In this document: in pieces, positions 17,082 through 25,593 of the stretch
How positions within the stretch are numbered: the first letter of the stretch is position 1
Layout: every line of letters starts with the position of its first letter
Assembly: GCA_937890595.1 (NCBI GenBank)
Contig: CALADM010000031.1
Span: forward strand, 49,897 to 113,896
Length of the DNA stretch: 64,000 nucleotides
Direction: 5' to 3'
DNA from: CAJMNU01 sp905214855
Lineage (GTDB): Bacteria > Bacillota > Clostridia > Lachnospirales > Lachnospiraceae
The notes under the pieces: model-generated
The model's database searches: none
What the model was told of the DNA's origin: nothing
The model's input: the letters and a program-made list of their open reading frames with translations, nothing else
Made by a program: the position numbers and the translations under genes

Positions 17082-18392
17082 TTAATATCCTCTGGCTGCC
17101 TTTGCTGCCTCAGAAAGTGCTGAATCTGCTGGTTCACTTCCTACCACCTTGTCAAACCATTGATTTGCATTTTCTGTATCTTCTTTTTGCACATATATCT
17201 GTCCAATTTCCATCCAAACCTGCGCTCCCCCATCTTTCATATCCTGACTTGCCAGATAATAGGTAAGAGCTGCATCCAAATTTCCTGCTGTTACCTGTTC
17301 TCTTCCTGCCTGAAGATAGATTGCTGCTGCCTGCTCTGCGATCAGAGGACGGATTTCATTCATAACCGTCGTAAAAGTCTCATTCTCTGTCATCACAGAC
17401 TGGTCGATTTGGGTATATATTTGTGCTGCATTAGTAATCTCATCTTTTCTCAGACAATTCAGAATACTGATCAGTTGATTGCACACCTGGATCTGATTCT
17501 GGTGCTGTGTATCATTACCTGTGATCTGCTGTTCCAGACTGCTTTTCTCCTCTGTCATCTGCTGAATGGTTTCTTCCAGTTTTTCCTTTTCATAAGTTCC
17601 ATCACTGATTTTCTGATAAAAGGAAAGCATTTCCTGATTGTGTTTTCCGTTGATCGCTGTAATATTTGCAGGCATAACAATAAAAAACACAAAGGCTGCC
17701 CCCAAAAGCAAACCGACTAAGATATTTAAAATAGTCTGCCATCCCGTTGTTTCTTTATAGGTAGGCGGAATGATCACATCATCATCTTCCATCTTTCTAT
17801 GTGAAAATGCCTGTTTGAATTTTTTCTTCTCAATCTCTGCACGCCCTGTATTTGTCTTAACTACAGACATATAGTGCTGAGCCTTTGCATTGTTTCTGTC
17901 AATCTTCAAAACCTTGTACAAAGATTTTCCTGCTTTAAGATAATCCTCTCTCTGCATATAAAGAAGCGCAAGCAGAAGGTGAGCTTTTACAAAATGGGGA
18001 TTTTCCTCCACAACACGATGAAGCTGTAAGATCGCCAGATCACTGTTATCTGATTTAGCATATTCCAATGCCTGATTGTATTTTTTCAGTGTCTGACTGT
18101 ACACCTCCAATTTTCCCGGTTTTCCCTGAACTTCTTCCAGATAATGAGCTGCCTGATTGTTTTCAGGCTGAAGATTCATACTAATAACCCACTGAACCAG
18201 CGCATTTGCTGTTTCTCCCATCTCATAATAGATAAGCCCTAACAGATTTCTTGCATCTGTATTATACTTATCCATACGCAGACTCTTTTTAAGCGAAATG
18301 GCAGCCCCTGACAGATCACGAACCTGTGCCTGTTCCAGCCCCAGATTATAGTAACTGTTGGAGGCATAAAATATTGTTTTTTCAAAGTCCAT
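17082..18392 (-). CDS. TPR-repeat membrane protein, function unknown
   Basis: 436 aa. N-terminal TPR units (about 10-180) include LSGAAISLKKSLRMDKYNT and LKAGKSLYKVLKIDRNNA. A single TM helix (about 222-245, ILVGLLLGAAFVFFIVMP) is followed by a coiled-coil segment (about 255-300, Glu/Gln rich) and a further C-terminal TPR pair (about 350-430, LDAALTYYLASQDM). This layout suggests a scaffold with TPRs on both sides of the membrane. It follows a 45-aa ORF and folC on the same strand and precedes spoIIAA by 62 nt. A role with the sporulation genes is possible but not shown. Confidence 0.85.
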   Translation of the reverse strand: MDFEKTIFYASNSYYNLGLEQAQVRDLSGAAISLKKSLRMDKYNTDARNLLGLIYYEMGETANALVQWVISMNLQPENNQAAHYLEEVQGKPGKLEVYSQTLKKYNQALEYAKSDNSDLAILQLHRVVEENPHFVKAHLLLALLYMQREDYLKAGKSLYKVLKIDRNNAKAQHYMSVVKTNTGRAEIEKKKFKQAFSHRKMEDDDVIIPPTYKETTGWQTILNILVGLLLGAAFVFFIVMPANITAINGKHNQEMLSFYQKISDGTYEKEKLEETIQQMTEEKSSLEQQITGNDTQHQNQIQVCNQLISILNCLRKDEITNAAQIYTQIDQSVMTENETFTTVMNEIRPLIAEQAAAIYLQAGREQVTAGNLDAALTYYLASQDMKDGGAQVWMEIGQIYVQKEDTENANQWFDKVVGSEPADSALSEAAKAARGY

Positions 18393-18398
18393 ACTCGC

Positions 18399-18536
18399 TT
18401 ACTCCTTTGTCTTCTTCAAAAGTTCCATCATAATATCTGCCATATCAGTCAAATCGCTTCTTACAATCGCATCTTCTGCCTCTTCAATCTCTAAACTTGG
18501 CTTAAAATGCTTAATTTCTTCATCAAAATTAATCAT
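18399..18536 (-). CDS. Small acidic protein of 45 aa between folC and the TPR gene
   Basis: MINFDEEIKHFKPSLEIEEA starts at ATG 18536, overlapping the folC stop by 8 nt, with CGGAGGAAA as a strong ribosome site. It ends TAA 7 nt before the TPR gene. The sequence is acidic and probably helical, ending DMADIMMELLKKTKE. The good ribosome site and tight packing with both neighbours (its 3' end carries the AAAGGAG of the next gene) argue that it is real. The family was not recognised; it could be an adaptor for the TPR protein (inference). Confidence 0.75.
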   Translation of the reverse strand: MINFDEEIKHFKPSLEIEEAEDAIVRSDLTDMADIMMELLKKTKE

Positions 18537-19839
18537 CGTATTTCCTCCGTATTACACTCTTCATCTCTCCTAGCAGATACAAAGAACCTGCACAAAACAG
18601 GATTTCATCCTCTTTTTTACTCTGCATGGCATTCTCCAATGCCTCTTCCACTCTGTCAAAAAGGAAAAATGGACATCTGGCATGAAGTTCCATTTCTTTT
18701 TTCAATTCTTCTAAAGGCAGCGCTCTTTCACTCTCATAGTGAACTGCAAAAACTGCCTCAAATGGTACTTTAACACACAGCTCTTTTAACATCTGATCAT
18801 ATTCCTTATCCTGTGCACAGGCAAACATCAGATAAGGTTTTTTCCCAGTTGTTTCATACAGTTTACGGATTGTTTCCGTCAGGGCATGAATCCCCCCTTT
18901 ATTGTGAGCACCATCCAGATAGACATTAGGAAGAACCTGTTCCATACGTCCCTCCCATTTGGTATGAGATATTGCAGACAGGACTTTTTCTTGCATTGTT
19001 TTATCCCATCTTCTGCCTATCCTTTCAAAAATATTTTTTATGGCATAATATGCCACAGCCGCATTCTCCACTTGATAGTCTGCTAAAAAAGGAATCTGGC
19101 AATTCTTTCCATCAATCTCTGCCAAAATACTTCCCCTATCATACTCTACAGAAACCGCCGTCCATTCATTCTCTGTGATGGGGAGACATGGACTGTGCTT
19201 CTCCTTTGCCACAGCAACAATACAATCAGACACGGTATCGTCTAAAGCATCAAAAACTACTGGAACTTGTTCTTTTATAATCCCTGCCTTTTCTGCTGCA
19301 ATTTTTTCCAGTGTATCCCCCAGAAATTGCATATGATCCATACTGATCGAAGTCAAAATAGTCAAAAATGGATTTTTGATGGCATTTGTCACATCCCGTT
19401 TTCCACCCATTCCAGTCTCCAAGATCAACCATTCTGGTTTTACTTTTTTGATAAGCTCCATTTGCATATAAAATAAGAATTCAAAAAAAGTAGGATGACA
19501 AAACCCTTTTTTCTCCATCTCTTTTGTCAGATCAAGGACTTTTATAAAAGCGTCCTGATAGTCCTCTTCTGACACTATCTTACCATTTAAGCGAAATCTT
19601 TCTCGGATCATAACAAGATGTGGTGATGTAAATGTTGCTGTTGTTTCGCCCATCTCCGTCAAAATCTGGGTTAAATAGGCACAAATCGTTCCCTTCCCAT
19701 TCGTTCCTGCAATGTGGATAACCCTGACTTTATCCTGAGGATCTCCCATTTCTCTCAAAAATGCCTGCACTTGAGGAATAGATGCCTTCTGTTTTGCATA
19801 CTCCGGAATTCGAAGTAAATATGTATCTGCATGTATCAT
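18529..19839 (-). CDS. folC: Folylpolyglutamate synthase / dihydrofolate synthase
   Basis: Mur-ligase-fold enzyme that adds glutamates to folates (and may glycosylate-free dihydropteroate with Glu). It is 436 aa with P-loop IHIAGTNGKGTICAYL near residue 41, LETGMGGKRDVTNA, and DGAHNKGG in the C-terminal domain. AGGAG precedes the ATG. It has a promoter at 19930-19957 and a 9-bp hairpin at the expected start of the mRNA. It leads an apparent operon with the 45-aa ORF and the TPR gene. Confidence 0.94.
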   Translation of the reverse strand: MIHADTYLLRIPEYAKQKASIPQVQAFLREMGDPQDKVRVIHIAGTNGKGTICAYLTQILTEMGETTATFTSPHLVMIRERFRLNGKIVSEEDYQDAFIKVLDLTKEMEKKGFCHPTFFEFLFYMQMELIKKVKPEWLILETGMGGKRDVTNAIKNPFLTILTSISMDHMQFLGDTLEKIAAEKAGIIKEQVPVVFDALDDTVSDCIVAVAKEKHSPCLPITENEWTAVSVEYDRGSILAEIDGKNCQIPFLADYQVENAAVAYYAIKNIFERIGRRWDKTMQEKVLSAISHTKWEGRMEQVLPNVYLDGAHNKGGIHALTETIRKLYETTGKKPYLMFACAQDKEYDQMLKELCVKVPFEAVFAVHYESERALPLEELKKEMELHARCPFFLFDRVEEALENAMQSKKEDEILFCAGSLYLLGEMKSVIRRKYDD

Positions 19840-19881
19840 ATGATTTCTCCTACATCTGCCCTATACGCAGATAATTTACTA

Positions 19882-19922
19882 TGATATCAGGGACAGATTC
19901 TCATTTGCCTCTTCTGATATCA
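19882..19922 (-). other. Inverted repeat at the 5' end of the folC mRNA
   Basis: Nine-base arms TGATATCAG (19882-19890) and CTGATATCA (19914-19922), loop 23 nt, starting about 8 nt downstream of the -10 box. It could be a 5' stem or an operator made of two TGATATCA palindromes. Confidence 0.55.
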
Positions 19923-19929
19923 TGCTATT

Positions 19930-19957
19930 ATTATAGTATAATACTGGGGATATGCAA
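19930..19957 (-). promoter_or_regulatory. Promoter of folC
   Basis: Minus-strand -35 TTGCAT (19957-19952), 16 nt spacer, -10 TATAAT (19935-19930). Confidence 0.65.
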
Positions 19958-20075
19958 GAAATTTCTCTCGTGAAAATTCGACTCTATCCTATAGAATTTT
20001 TTATTTTTCTGTGTCTTTTCCCATCCTTTTTTCTAATTTCCCTGTTTTAAGGAATATCTTGTCACCTATTTTTAC

Positions 20076-20098
20076 AAAAAAACAGGCAGAAAACCCGT
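20076..20098 (-). terminator. Weak terminator candidate after valS
   Basis: Minus-strand ACGGG/CCTGT stem (with one wobble) and a 7-nt T run (20082-20076), about 70 nt after the valS stop. No other candidate is seen in the 330-nt gap to folC. Confidence 0.4.
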
Positions 20099-20167
20099 TT
20101 TACCGCGGTCCCCCACCCATTTTTCTGTATTACATCTTACATTTCACTTAAAAATCCATGTCCATCT

Positions 20168-22816
20168 TTATTTTGTAAGCTGTCCAAGACGCAGTGTTAC
20201 CTGCTCCATCATCTGAGTATACTTCTCCAGTTTTTCTCTCTCTTCAGCAATCTTTGCCTCTGGAGCTTTGCTGACAAATTTTTCATTATTCAGCATACCA
20301 TGTACACGTGCCAATTCTTTCTTTAAACGCTCTTCTTCTTTCTTTAAGCGCTCAATTTCTTTCTCAATATCTACCAATTCTGCAAAAGGCATATAGATTG
20401 CTGCCTGTGGGATCACTGCTGAAACAGCATCTTCACCGATACCTTCTTTCTTTTCCTGTAAGATCACATCACTTGCATATCCCAGTGTAGCAAAGAATAC
20501 CTTACTGTGTTCAAAAATGGACAACAGTTCTTTGTTCTCTGACACTACATATACTTTTGCTTTCTTACTCGGTGGAACGTTCATGGAAGTACGAACATTT
20601 CGGATCGCTCTTACGGCTTCTTTTATGGTCTCTACTGCATTCTCCTCTGCTGTAAAGTTCCATTCTTCCTTCCATACCGGCCAAGAAGAAATCATAATGG
20701 ACTCTTCCTCATCCTGAAGATTACAGAAAATCTCTTCTGTGATAAATGGCATATATGGATGTAATAATTTCAAAGACTGGATCAATACAGTTTTTAATGT
20801 CCAGAGCGCTGCTGCTTTTGTCTCATCCTCATCATTCCACAGACGTGGTTTTACCATCTCAATATACCAGTCACAGAACTCTTCCCAAATAAAGTCATAT
20901 ACTTTCTGGAGTGCAATTCCTAACTCATAACGATCCAAATTTTCTGTTACATCTTTCGCCAATGTATTCACTTTAGAAAGGATCCATTTATCTGCCATTG
21001 TCAAAGAAGACAGCGTCACATCATGAACAGGTGCTTTCTCCATGTTCATCATAATGAAACGGCTTGCATTCCATACCTTATTCGCAAAGTTTCTGCTATT
21101 CTCCACTCTCTCCCAATAGAAACGCATGTCATTTCCAGGAGCATTTCCTGTGATCAGAGTCATACGCAATGCATCTGCACCATATTTATCAATCACTTCC
21201 AGTGGATCAATTCCGTTTCCTAGAGATTTACTCATCTTACGTCCTTGAGAATCTCTTACCAGTCCATGGATCAATACTGTGTGGAATGGCTCTTTTCCTG
21301 TCTGCTCCAATCCGGAGAATACCATACGGATTACCCAGAAGAAAATAATGTCATAACCGGTTACCAGAACATCTGTTGGATAGAAATATTCTAACTCCTC
21401 TGTTTTCTGTGGCCAGCCCAAAGTGGAGAATGGCCAGAGTGCTGAGGAGAACCAAGTATCCAAAGTATCTTCATCTTGCTTTAAATGAGTACATCCACAT
21501 TTTGGACAGCAGTCTGGCATTGTCTTGGAAACTACCATTTCACCACACTCTTCACAATAATACGCCGGAATTCTGTGTCCCCACCAAAGCTGTCTGGAAA
21601 TACACCAGTCACGGATTCCTTCCAGCCAGTGCAGATATGTCTTTCCAAAACTCTCCGGAACAAATTTCAATCTTCCTGATTTCAATGCTTCAATCGCCGG
21701 CTTTGCCATCTCGTCCATCTTTACAAACCATTGTGGCTTTACCATTGGTTCTACTGTTGTATGACAACGATCATGAGTACCTACATTATGGGAATGCGGA
21801 ACAACCTTTACCAGAAGTCCCATCTCCTTTAAGTCCTCAACCATTGCCTTTCTTGCCTCATAACGATCCATACCAAAGTATTTTCCCGGAACATTAATCG
21901 TAGCATCATCATTCATGATACAGATTTCTTTCAGATTGTGTCTTTTTCCCACCTCAAAGTCATTTGGATCATGTGCTGGTGTGATCTTTACACATCCTGT
22001 TCCAAAGGCTTTATCTACATATTCATCTGCAATAACCGGAATCTTACGGTCTGTCAATGGCAGTCTCAGCATTTTTCCGATCAAACCTGTATATCTTTCG
22101 TCTTCTGGATTTACTGCCACTGCTGTATCTCCTAAAAGAGTCTCCGGACGTGTTGTTGCGATCTCCACAAATCCATCTTCTCCATCAATCGGATACTTAA
22201 TATGCCAAAAAAATCCATCCTGTTCCTCATGCTCTACCTCAGCATCAGAAATAGAAGTCTGACAAACTGGACACCAGTTGATAATGCGGGATCCTTTATA
22301 AATATATCCTTTTTCATACAGTTTGGTAAATACTTCCAAAACCGCATCGGAACAACCCTCATCCATTGTAAAACGCTCTCTGTCCCAATCTGCGGAAGAT
22401 CCCAGTTTATGAAGCTGTGTCACAATACGGCTTCCATACTCCTGTTTCCATTCCCAAGCTTTTTCCAGAAAACCTTCTCTGCCCAAATCCTGCTTATCAA
22501 TCCCCTCTTTGCGCAGCTTATCAATCACCTTAACCTCTGTAGCAATTGCTGCATGATCTGTTCCCGGCTGCCAGAGTGCTTCATATCCCTGCATTCTCTT
22601 ATAACGGATCAGGATGTCCTGCATTGTATTATCCAAAGCATGTCCCATATGAAGCTGTCCTGTGATATTTGGCGGTGGCATTACAATGGTAAATGGTTTT
22701 TTTCCTTCTCTTTTTCCTCTCTCTGCATCAGCATGGAAATATTTCTGATCCAGCCACTTCTGATACAACCGCTCCTCAATATCTGACGGATTGTATGTTT
22801 TTTCTAATTCTTTCAT
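20168..22816 (-). CDS. valS: Valyl-tRNA synthetase
   Basis: Class Ia synthetase charging tRNA-Val. It is 882 aa, standard length. HMGH in PNITGQLHMGHALDN (HIGH signature), the editing domain with TTRPETLLGDTA, zinc-like Cys pairs (CEECGEM, CPKCGC), GRKMSKSLGN (KMSKS), an anticodon-binding domain and the C-terminal coiled-coil arm (about 815-880) are all present. Controlled by a T-box leader with a GUA specifier, across a 63-aa ORF. Confidence 0.97.
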   Translation of the reverse strand: MKELEKTYNPSDIEERLYQKWLDQKYFHADAERGKREGKKPFTIVMPPPNITGQLHMGHALDNTMQDILIRYKRMQGYEALWQPGTDHAAIATEVKVIDKLRKEGIDKQDLGREGFLEKAWEWKQEYGSRIVTQLHKLGSSADWDRERFTMDEGCSDAVLEVFTKLYEKGYIYKGSRIINWCPVCQTSISDAEVEHEEQDGFFWHIKYPIDGEDGFVEIATTRPETLLGDTAVAVNPEDERYTGLIGKMLRLPLTDRKIPVIADEYVDKAFGTGCVKITPAHDPNDFEVGKRHNLKEICIMNDDATINVPGKYFGMDRYEARKAMVEDLKEMGLLVKVVPHSHNVGTHDRCHTTVEPMVKPQWFVKMDEMAKPAIEALKSGRLKFVPESFGKTYLHWLEGIRDWCISRQLWWGHRIPAYYCEECGEMVVSKTMPDCCPKCGCTHLKQDEDTLDTWFSSALWPFSTLGWPQKTEELEYFYPTDVLVTGYDIIFFWVIRMVFSGLEQTGKEPFHTVLIHGLVRDSQGRKMSKSLGNGIDPLEVIDKYGADALRMTLITGNAPGNDMRFYWERVENSRNFANKVWNASRFIMMNMEKAPVHDVTLSSLTMADKWILSKVNTLAKDVTENLDRYELGIALQKVYDFIWEEFCDWYIEMVKPRLWNDEDETKAAALWTLKTVLIQSLKLLHPYMPFITEEIFCNLQDEEESIMISSWPVWKEEWNFTAEENAVETIKEAVRAIRNVRTSMNVPPSKKAKVYVVSENKELLSIFEHSKVFFATLGYASDVILQEKKEGIGEDAVSAVIPQAAIYMPFAELVDIEKEIERLKKEEERLKKELARVHGMLNNEKFVSKAPEAKIAEEREKLEKYTQMMEQVTLRLGQLTK

Positions 22817-22861
22817 CTTGCTTCCTCCTATTTTTTCTGATTCTATCTTTACTTTCTGATA

Positions 22862-23053
22862 CTACATCTGTTTTCTCACTATCTTATATTCGTCATTTGA
22901 CTGATAATACGGACAAGTCCTAAATGAACCGCTTAAAAATCTTACCATCTCATCCTCATCCAGATCAGCCTCACAAATATAATAGCCATATTCCTCATCA
23001 TAACTATAATTTGCACACTCATCACAGAGCGTCACAACTAGTTTTTGTTTCAC
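22862..23053 (-). CDS. Small Cys-containing protein, DUF6472-like
   Basis: 63 aa from GTG 23053 (AGAGGTG site 6 nt upstream; a second GTG at 23062 lies inside that site). It has two CxxC/CxY-type cysteines (LCDECANYSYDEEYGYYIC) and CPYYQSNDEYKIVRKQ near the end, which I associate with DUF6472, a small possibly metal-binding family of unknown role. It lies between the valS T-box terminator and valS, so it would be co-induced with valS on Val starvation. Confidence 0.7.
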   Translation of the reverse strand: MKQKLVVTLCDECANYSYDEEYGYYICEADLDEDEMVRFLSGSFRTCPYYQSNDEYKIVRKQM

Positions 23054-23138
23054 TCGGTTCACCTCTTTTCTTCCTATATCACAGATTTTTGTCTGTCAAA
23101 CAGTGATTACGACAGTATCTTTTCTGTTTTTATATAAC

Positions 23139-23505
23139 AAAAAACCCTCTGCATAACAATTATGCAAAGGGCGAAAATCCGCGGTACCACCTTTATTCAG
23201 TCTCTCACAGATACACTGCAAAAAAACTATCTTTTTCCCGTAACGTGGGAATCATCGTGGCCATGTACTGTCCCCATCCTAGAAGTTCCATGACCCAACT
23301 CCAAAGCTACCTTCCATTCTCTCATCCTCAGGCAATCTTTCAGCTGGTAAATCGCCCTCTCTGTCAGGTGTCGGAATGTACTCCTCTTCTTCACTGTTTT
23401 TTCTTATTCTGTTATAGTTTCCAGAACTGGATTCTTCCACACTGGTTCTTCTATATCTGTTCTTTTCTATCTACAGGCTATAAATCTGTAACCTGACAGA
23501 ACGGA
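23139..23505 (-). promoter_or_regulatory. T-box riboswitch of the valS transcript (specifier GUA)
   Basis: Minus-strand T-box GGTGGTACCGCGG (23191-23179) is followed by a terminator with a 12-bp stem CCCTTTGCATAA/TTATGCAGAGGG (23171-23145) and TTTTTT (23144-23139). Upstream stem I shows AGAGAG followed by a GNUG-type segment and GGAAG-GUA-GC (about 23315-23306). GUA (23310-23308) is a Val codon in the specifier position, matching by alignment the AUC in the ileS leader. Uncharged tRNA-Val should favour antitermination. Confidence 0.9.
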
Positions 23506-23512
23506 TATCATT

Positions 23513-23540
23513 ATTATAAATAATTTTTCTGATTTGTCAA
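23513..23540 (-). promoter_or_regulatory. Promoter of the valS T-box transcript
   Basis: Minus-strand -35 TTGACA (23540-23535), 16 nt spacer, -10 TATAAT (23518-23513). The -35 overlaps the TGA stop of the gene upstream. Confidence 0.8.
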
Positions 23541-24346
23541 GCCATTTCCCGGTATTCTCTTTTCCATGCAGCTGTCTGACGAACTAATGCCTGTCTTCCC
23601 TGTTCTGGCGGCAGTTCTGATGTTCTCTCAATCTTTTGAATTTCTTCTGATCCAGAAGCCTTACTGGCAGCTTGATCGTATTCCTGATCCCACTCTTTTC
23701 TGTTATCATCTGTTACTGCACCCAGATACCTCTCCCGCATTTCCAAATTTGGACACAATTTCTTTAAAAAATACATCTGTTTCAGCACTTTTTCCGATCC
23801 AGTCCGATCACAAGCTCTCTCATATGCCATCATTGCCTTATCAAAATAAAACATATTGACATATGCAGCAGCAAGGTTATTCCAAACTTTTCCGATAAAC
23901 CAGTCATCTCCTCTGGTCTCTTTTGGCATTGCCAGAATCTGTTCATACAAAGCAATTGCCATGCCATATTTTCTATTTTTACAGTAATAGTCTGCTTTCT
24001 CTTTTGCATAATCAGCAGGAGACATCTTTCTTAAAGTCTCCAGCTTATGCTGAAATCGGTTTATCTCCTCCTTTGGCGTGTAGCCACACTCCCGCAAAAC
24101 ACAAAGCAATGCCTCATCTGTCTTTTCTTCCTCCAGATATGTATCAATCTTTGCTGCAAGATAAGGCATCTCCAGCTCTTTTCGTATAAAATCTATCACA
24201 GTATCACTGAAAAATCCATCCATCACCAAAAATGGATGATTTATGATCACATAACACAACTCTTGAGATGAGTATAGATGGACTCCAAGAGCATCCATAT
24301 ATAAAGGCTGACGAACAGACTCAGGTTTACAAAGGATCAGACTCAT
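23537..24346 (-). CDS. TPR-like protein, third gene of the DUF5717/DUF5716 cluster
   Basis: 269 aa, cytosolic, no signal peptide. It shows helical repeats in the middle: YAKEKADYYCKNRKYGMAIA and KVWNNLAAAYVNMFYFDKAM (about 135-200) resemble two TPR units. The N-terminal 110 residues are not recognised. The C terminus is charged and Gln/Glu rich. It overlaps the preceding DUF5716-like gene by 4 nt (ATGA), so it is translationally coupled. Function unknown; a partner or co-chaperone of the actin/Hsp70-fold neighbour is a hypothesis. Confidence 0.8.
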   Translation of the reverse strand: MSLILCKPESVRQPLYMDALGVHLYSSQELCYVIINHPFLVMDGFFSDTVIDFIRKELEMPYLAAKIDTYLEEEKTDEALLCVLRECGYTPKEEINRFQHKLETLRKMSPADYAKEKADYYCKNRKYGMAIALYEQILAMPKETRGDDWFIGKVWNNLAAAYVNMFYFDKAMMAYERACDRTGSEKVLKQMYFLKKLCPNLEMRERYLGAVTDDNRKEWDQEYDQAASKASGSEEIQKIERTSELPPEQGRQALVRQTAAWKREYREMA

Positions 24347-25593
24347 AACATCACCTCCCGCCGGATCTGCATTCCCGTAGATGGAAACAGCTCACCAAAC
24401 CCCAAATCTTCCACTTTCACTTCCATGGTCTTTGCATCTAGGAAACTTATCTGTACAGAAATTTTTGTAGTTCTTGGAGGACGTTTTGGAAATTCATCCA
24501 AAGTGACAAATACTTTTTTTTCCTCCTGTCCTGTAAGGGCTGATGTTATCATAAAGCAAAGTTCCCTGTCCCCATCTAAAATAAACTCTGCTTTTGCATT
24601 TGTCTCATACCAGACTGCCCCAGCAGGTACAATGATCAGTCTTTTTTCCTGTCCTTCATACACCACATCCATAGAAACCGTACAATCCAAATGTCCTTCA
24701 CAGACACAGGTAAATGGTGGATTCTGCCCACTCTGCTCCAATTCCATACCTTTATAAACACATCCCTGAGAAAACAGATTTTTTTCCAAATACACTCTTC
24801 TTTTTTCACCGATCACAGACATAAATCCTGGTGCCCAATCTGTTCTCTCAAAACCTTCTCCTGTCAGGATAACAGAAGAAAACAATCTTCCATGAAGCAT
24901 TCTCTCAGCACAAGATCCAAGGATCTGATCTCCCAATTTTTTACCATTAGGATTGATCAAAATGTCTGGACTAAAACTCTCCTGCATATGAGTACTGCCA
25001 GCAAAAACGGTCAGCTCTTTTAAATGGCGCTTCGTTTTTAAATTATAATATCTCAACCCCGACTTTGCCAGCTCAAACAAGCCCACTTCATGGTTCCATA
25101 TTTCTTTTCTCTGATTTAAAATATAATACAAAAAGCTCTCTTCCCTGCTGATCACATGAACGCTGTCTTCCTTCATGCCTGCCTGTGACGCACAAAAGGC
25201 AATCTGTTGTACCCATTCTTTCTCAATTCCTTCTACACACACTACGACACATCGGATTTCTTCTTTTTGCGTTTCCTGTTTCACCATGGAATATAGCTTG
25301 GACAAAAACATTGTCAAAAGTTCTTCTCCTGTGTATTTCACGCCCTCTAAGGTTGCTGTTCCTTTCTTTCTCACCAAAGAGAGTAACTTATCACAAAGAA
25401 TCCCTTCCCCCTGCAAAGCGCTGCTATATGCTTTTTTCCCTACATACCACTCATTTTCCTGCTTTTTTTTACATAATACTGTAGAGATCGACCAGTCTGT
25501 TTCCCAATCCGCACATCGTACCTGAGTAAGCAGATCTCCCAGATCGATCCCCACGATCAATCCATCTTCCATTTCCCTTTTTTCTCCTGTCAT
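24343..25593 (-). CDS. DUF5716-like protein, actin/Hsp70-type fold
   Basis: 416 aa. The N terminus GLIVGIDLGDLLTQVRC resembles the phosphate-1 loop of actin/Hsp70 ATPases. IRCVVVCVEGIEKEWVQ, a conserved-looking SREESFLYYIL block and SVILTGEGF (residues about 240-250, like the adenosine loop of DnaK) follow the same fold order. The usual phosphate-2 DxG loop appears as VGLFELAKSG, so ATP hydrolysis is doubtful. The C-terminal 130 aa look beta-rich, similar in position to a DnaK substrate domain. The frame could start at ATG 25572; 25593 overlaps the DUF5717 stop as ATGA. Function unknown. Confidence 0.8.
   Translation of the reverse strand: MTGEKREMEDGLIVGIDLGDLLTQVRCADWETDWSISTVLCKKKQENEWYVGKKAYSSALQGEGILCDKLLSLVRKKGTATLEGVKYTGEELLTMFLSKLYSMVKQETQKEEIRCVVVCVEGIEKEWVQQIAFCASQAGMKEDSVHVISREESFLYYILNQRKEIWNHEVGLFELAKSGLRYYNLKTKRHLKELTVFAGSTHMQESFSPDILINPNGKKLGDQILGSCAERMLHGRLFSSVILTGEGFERTDWAPGFMSVIGEKRRVYLEKNLFSQGCVYKGMELEQSGQNPPFTCVCEGHLDCTVSMDVVYEGQEKRLIIVPAGAVWYETNAKAEFILDGDRELCFMITSALTGQEEKKVFVTLDEFPKRPPRTTKISVQISFLDAKTMEVKVEDLGFGELFPSTGMQIRREVML

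Noticed and set aside
17040..17090. AGGAT...GAAT sequence upstream of spoIIAA as a SigH promoter
   Set aside because: Spacing is about 6 nt too short compared with known SigH promoters.
23245..23496. 83-aa ORF on the plus strand opposite the valS T-box
   Set aside because: Shadow of a conserved leader RNA; no ribosome site.
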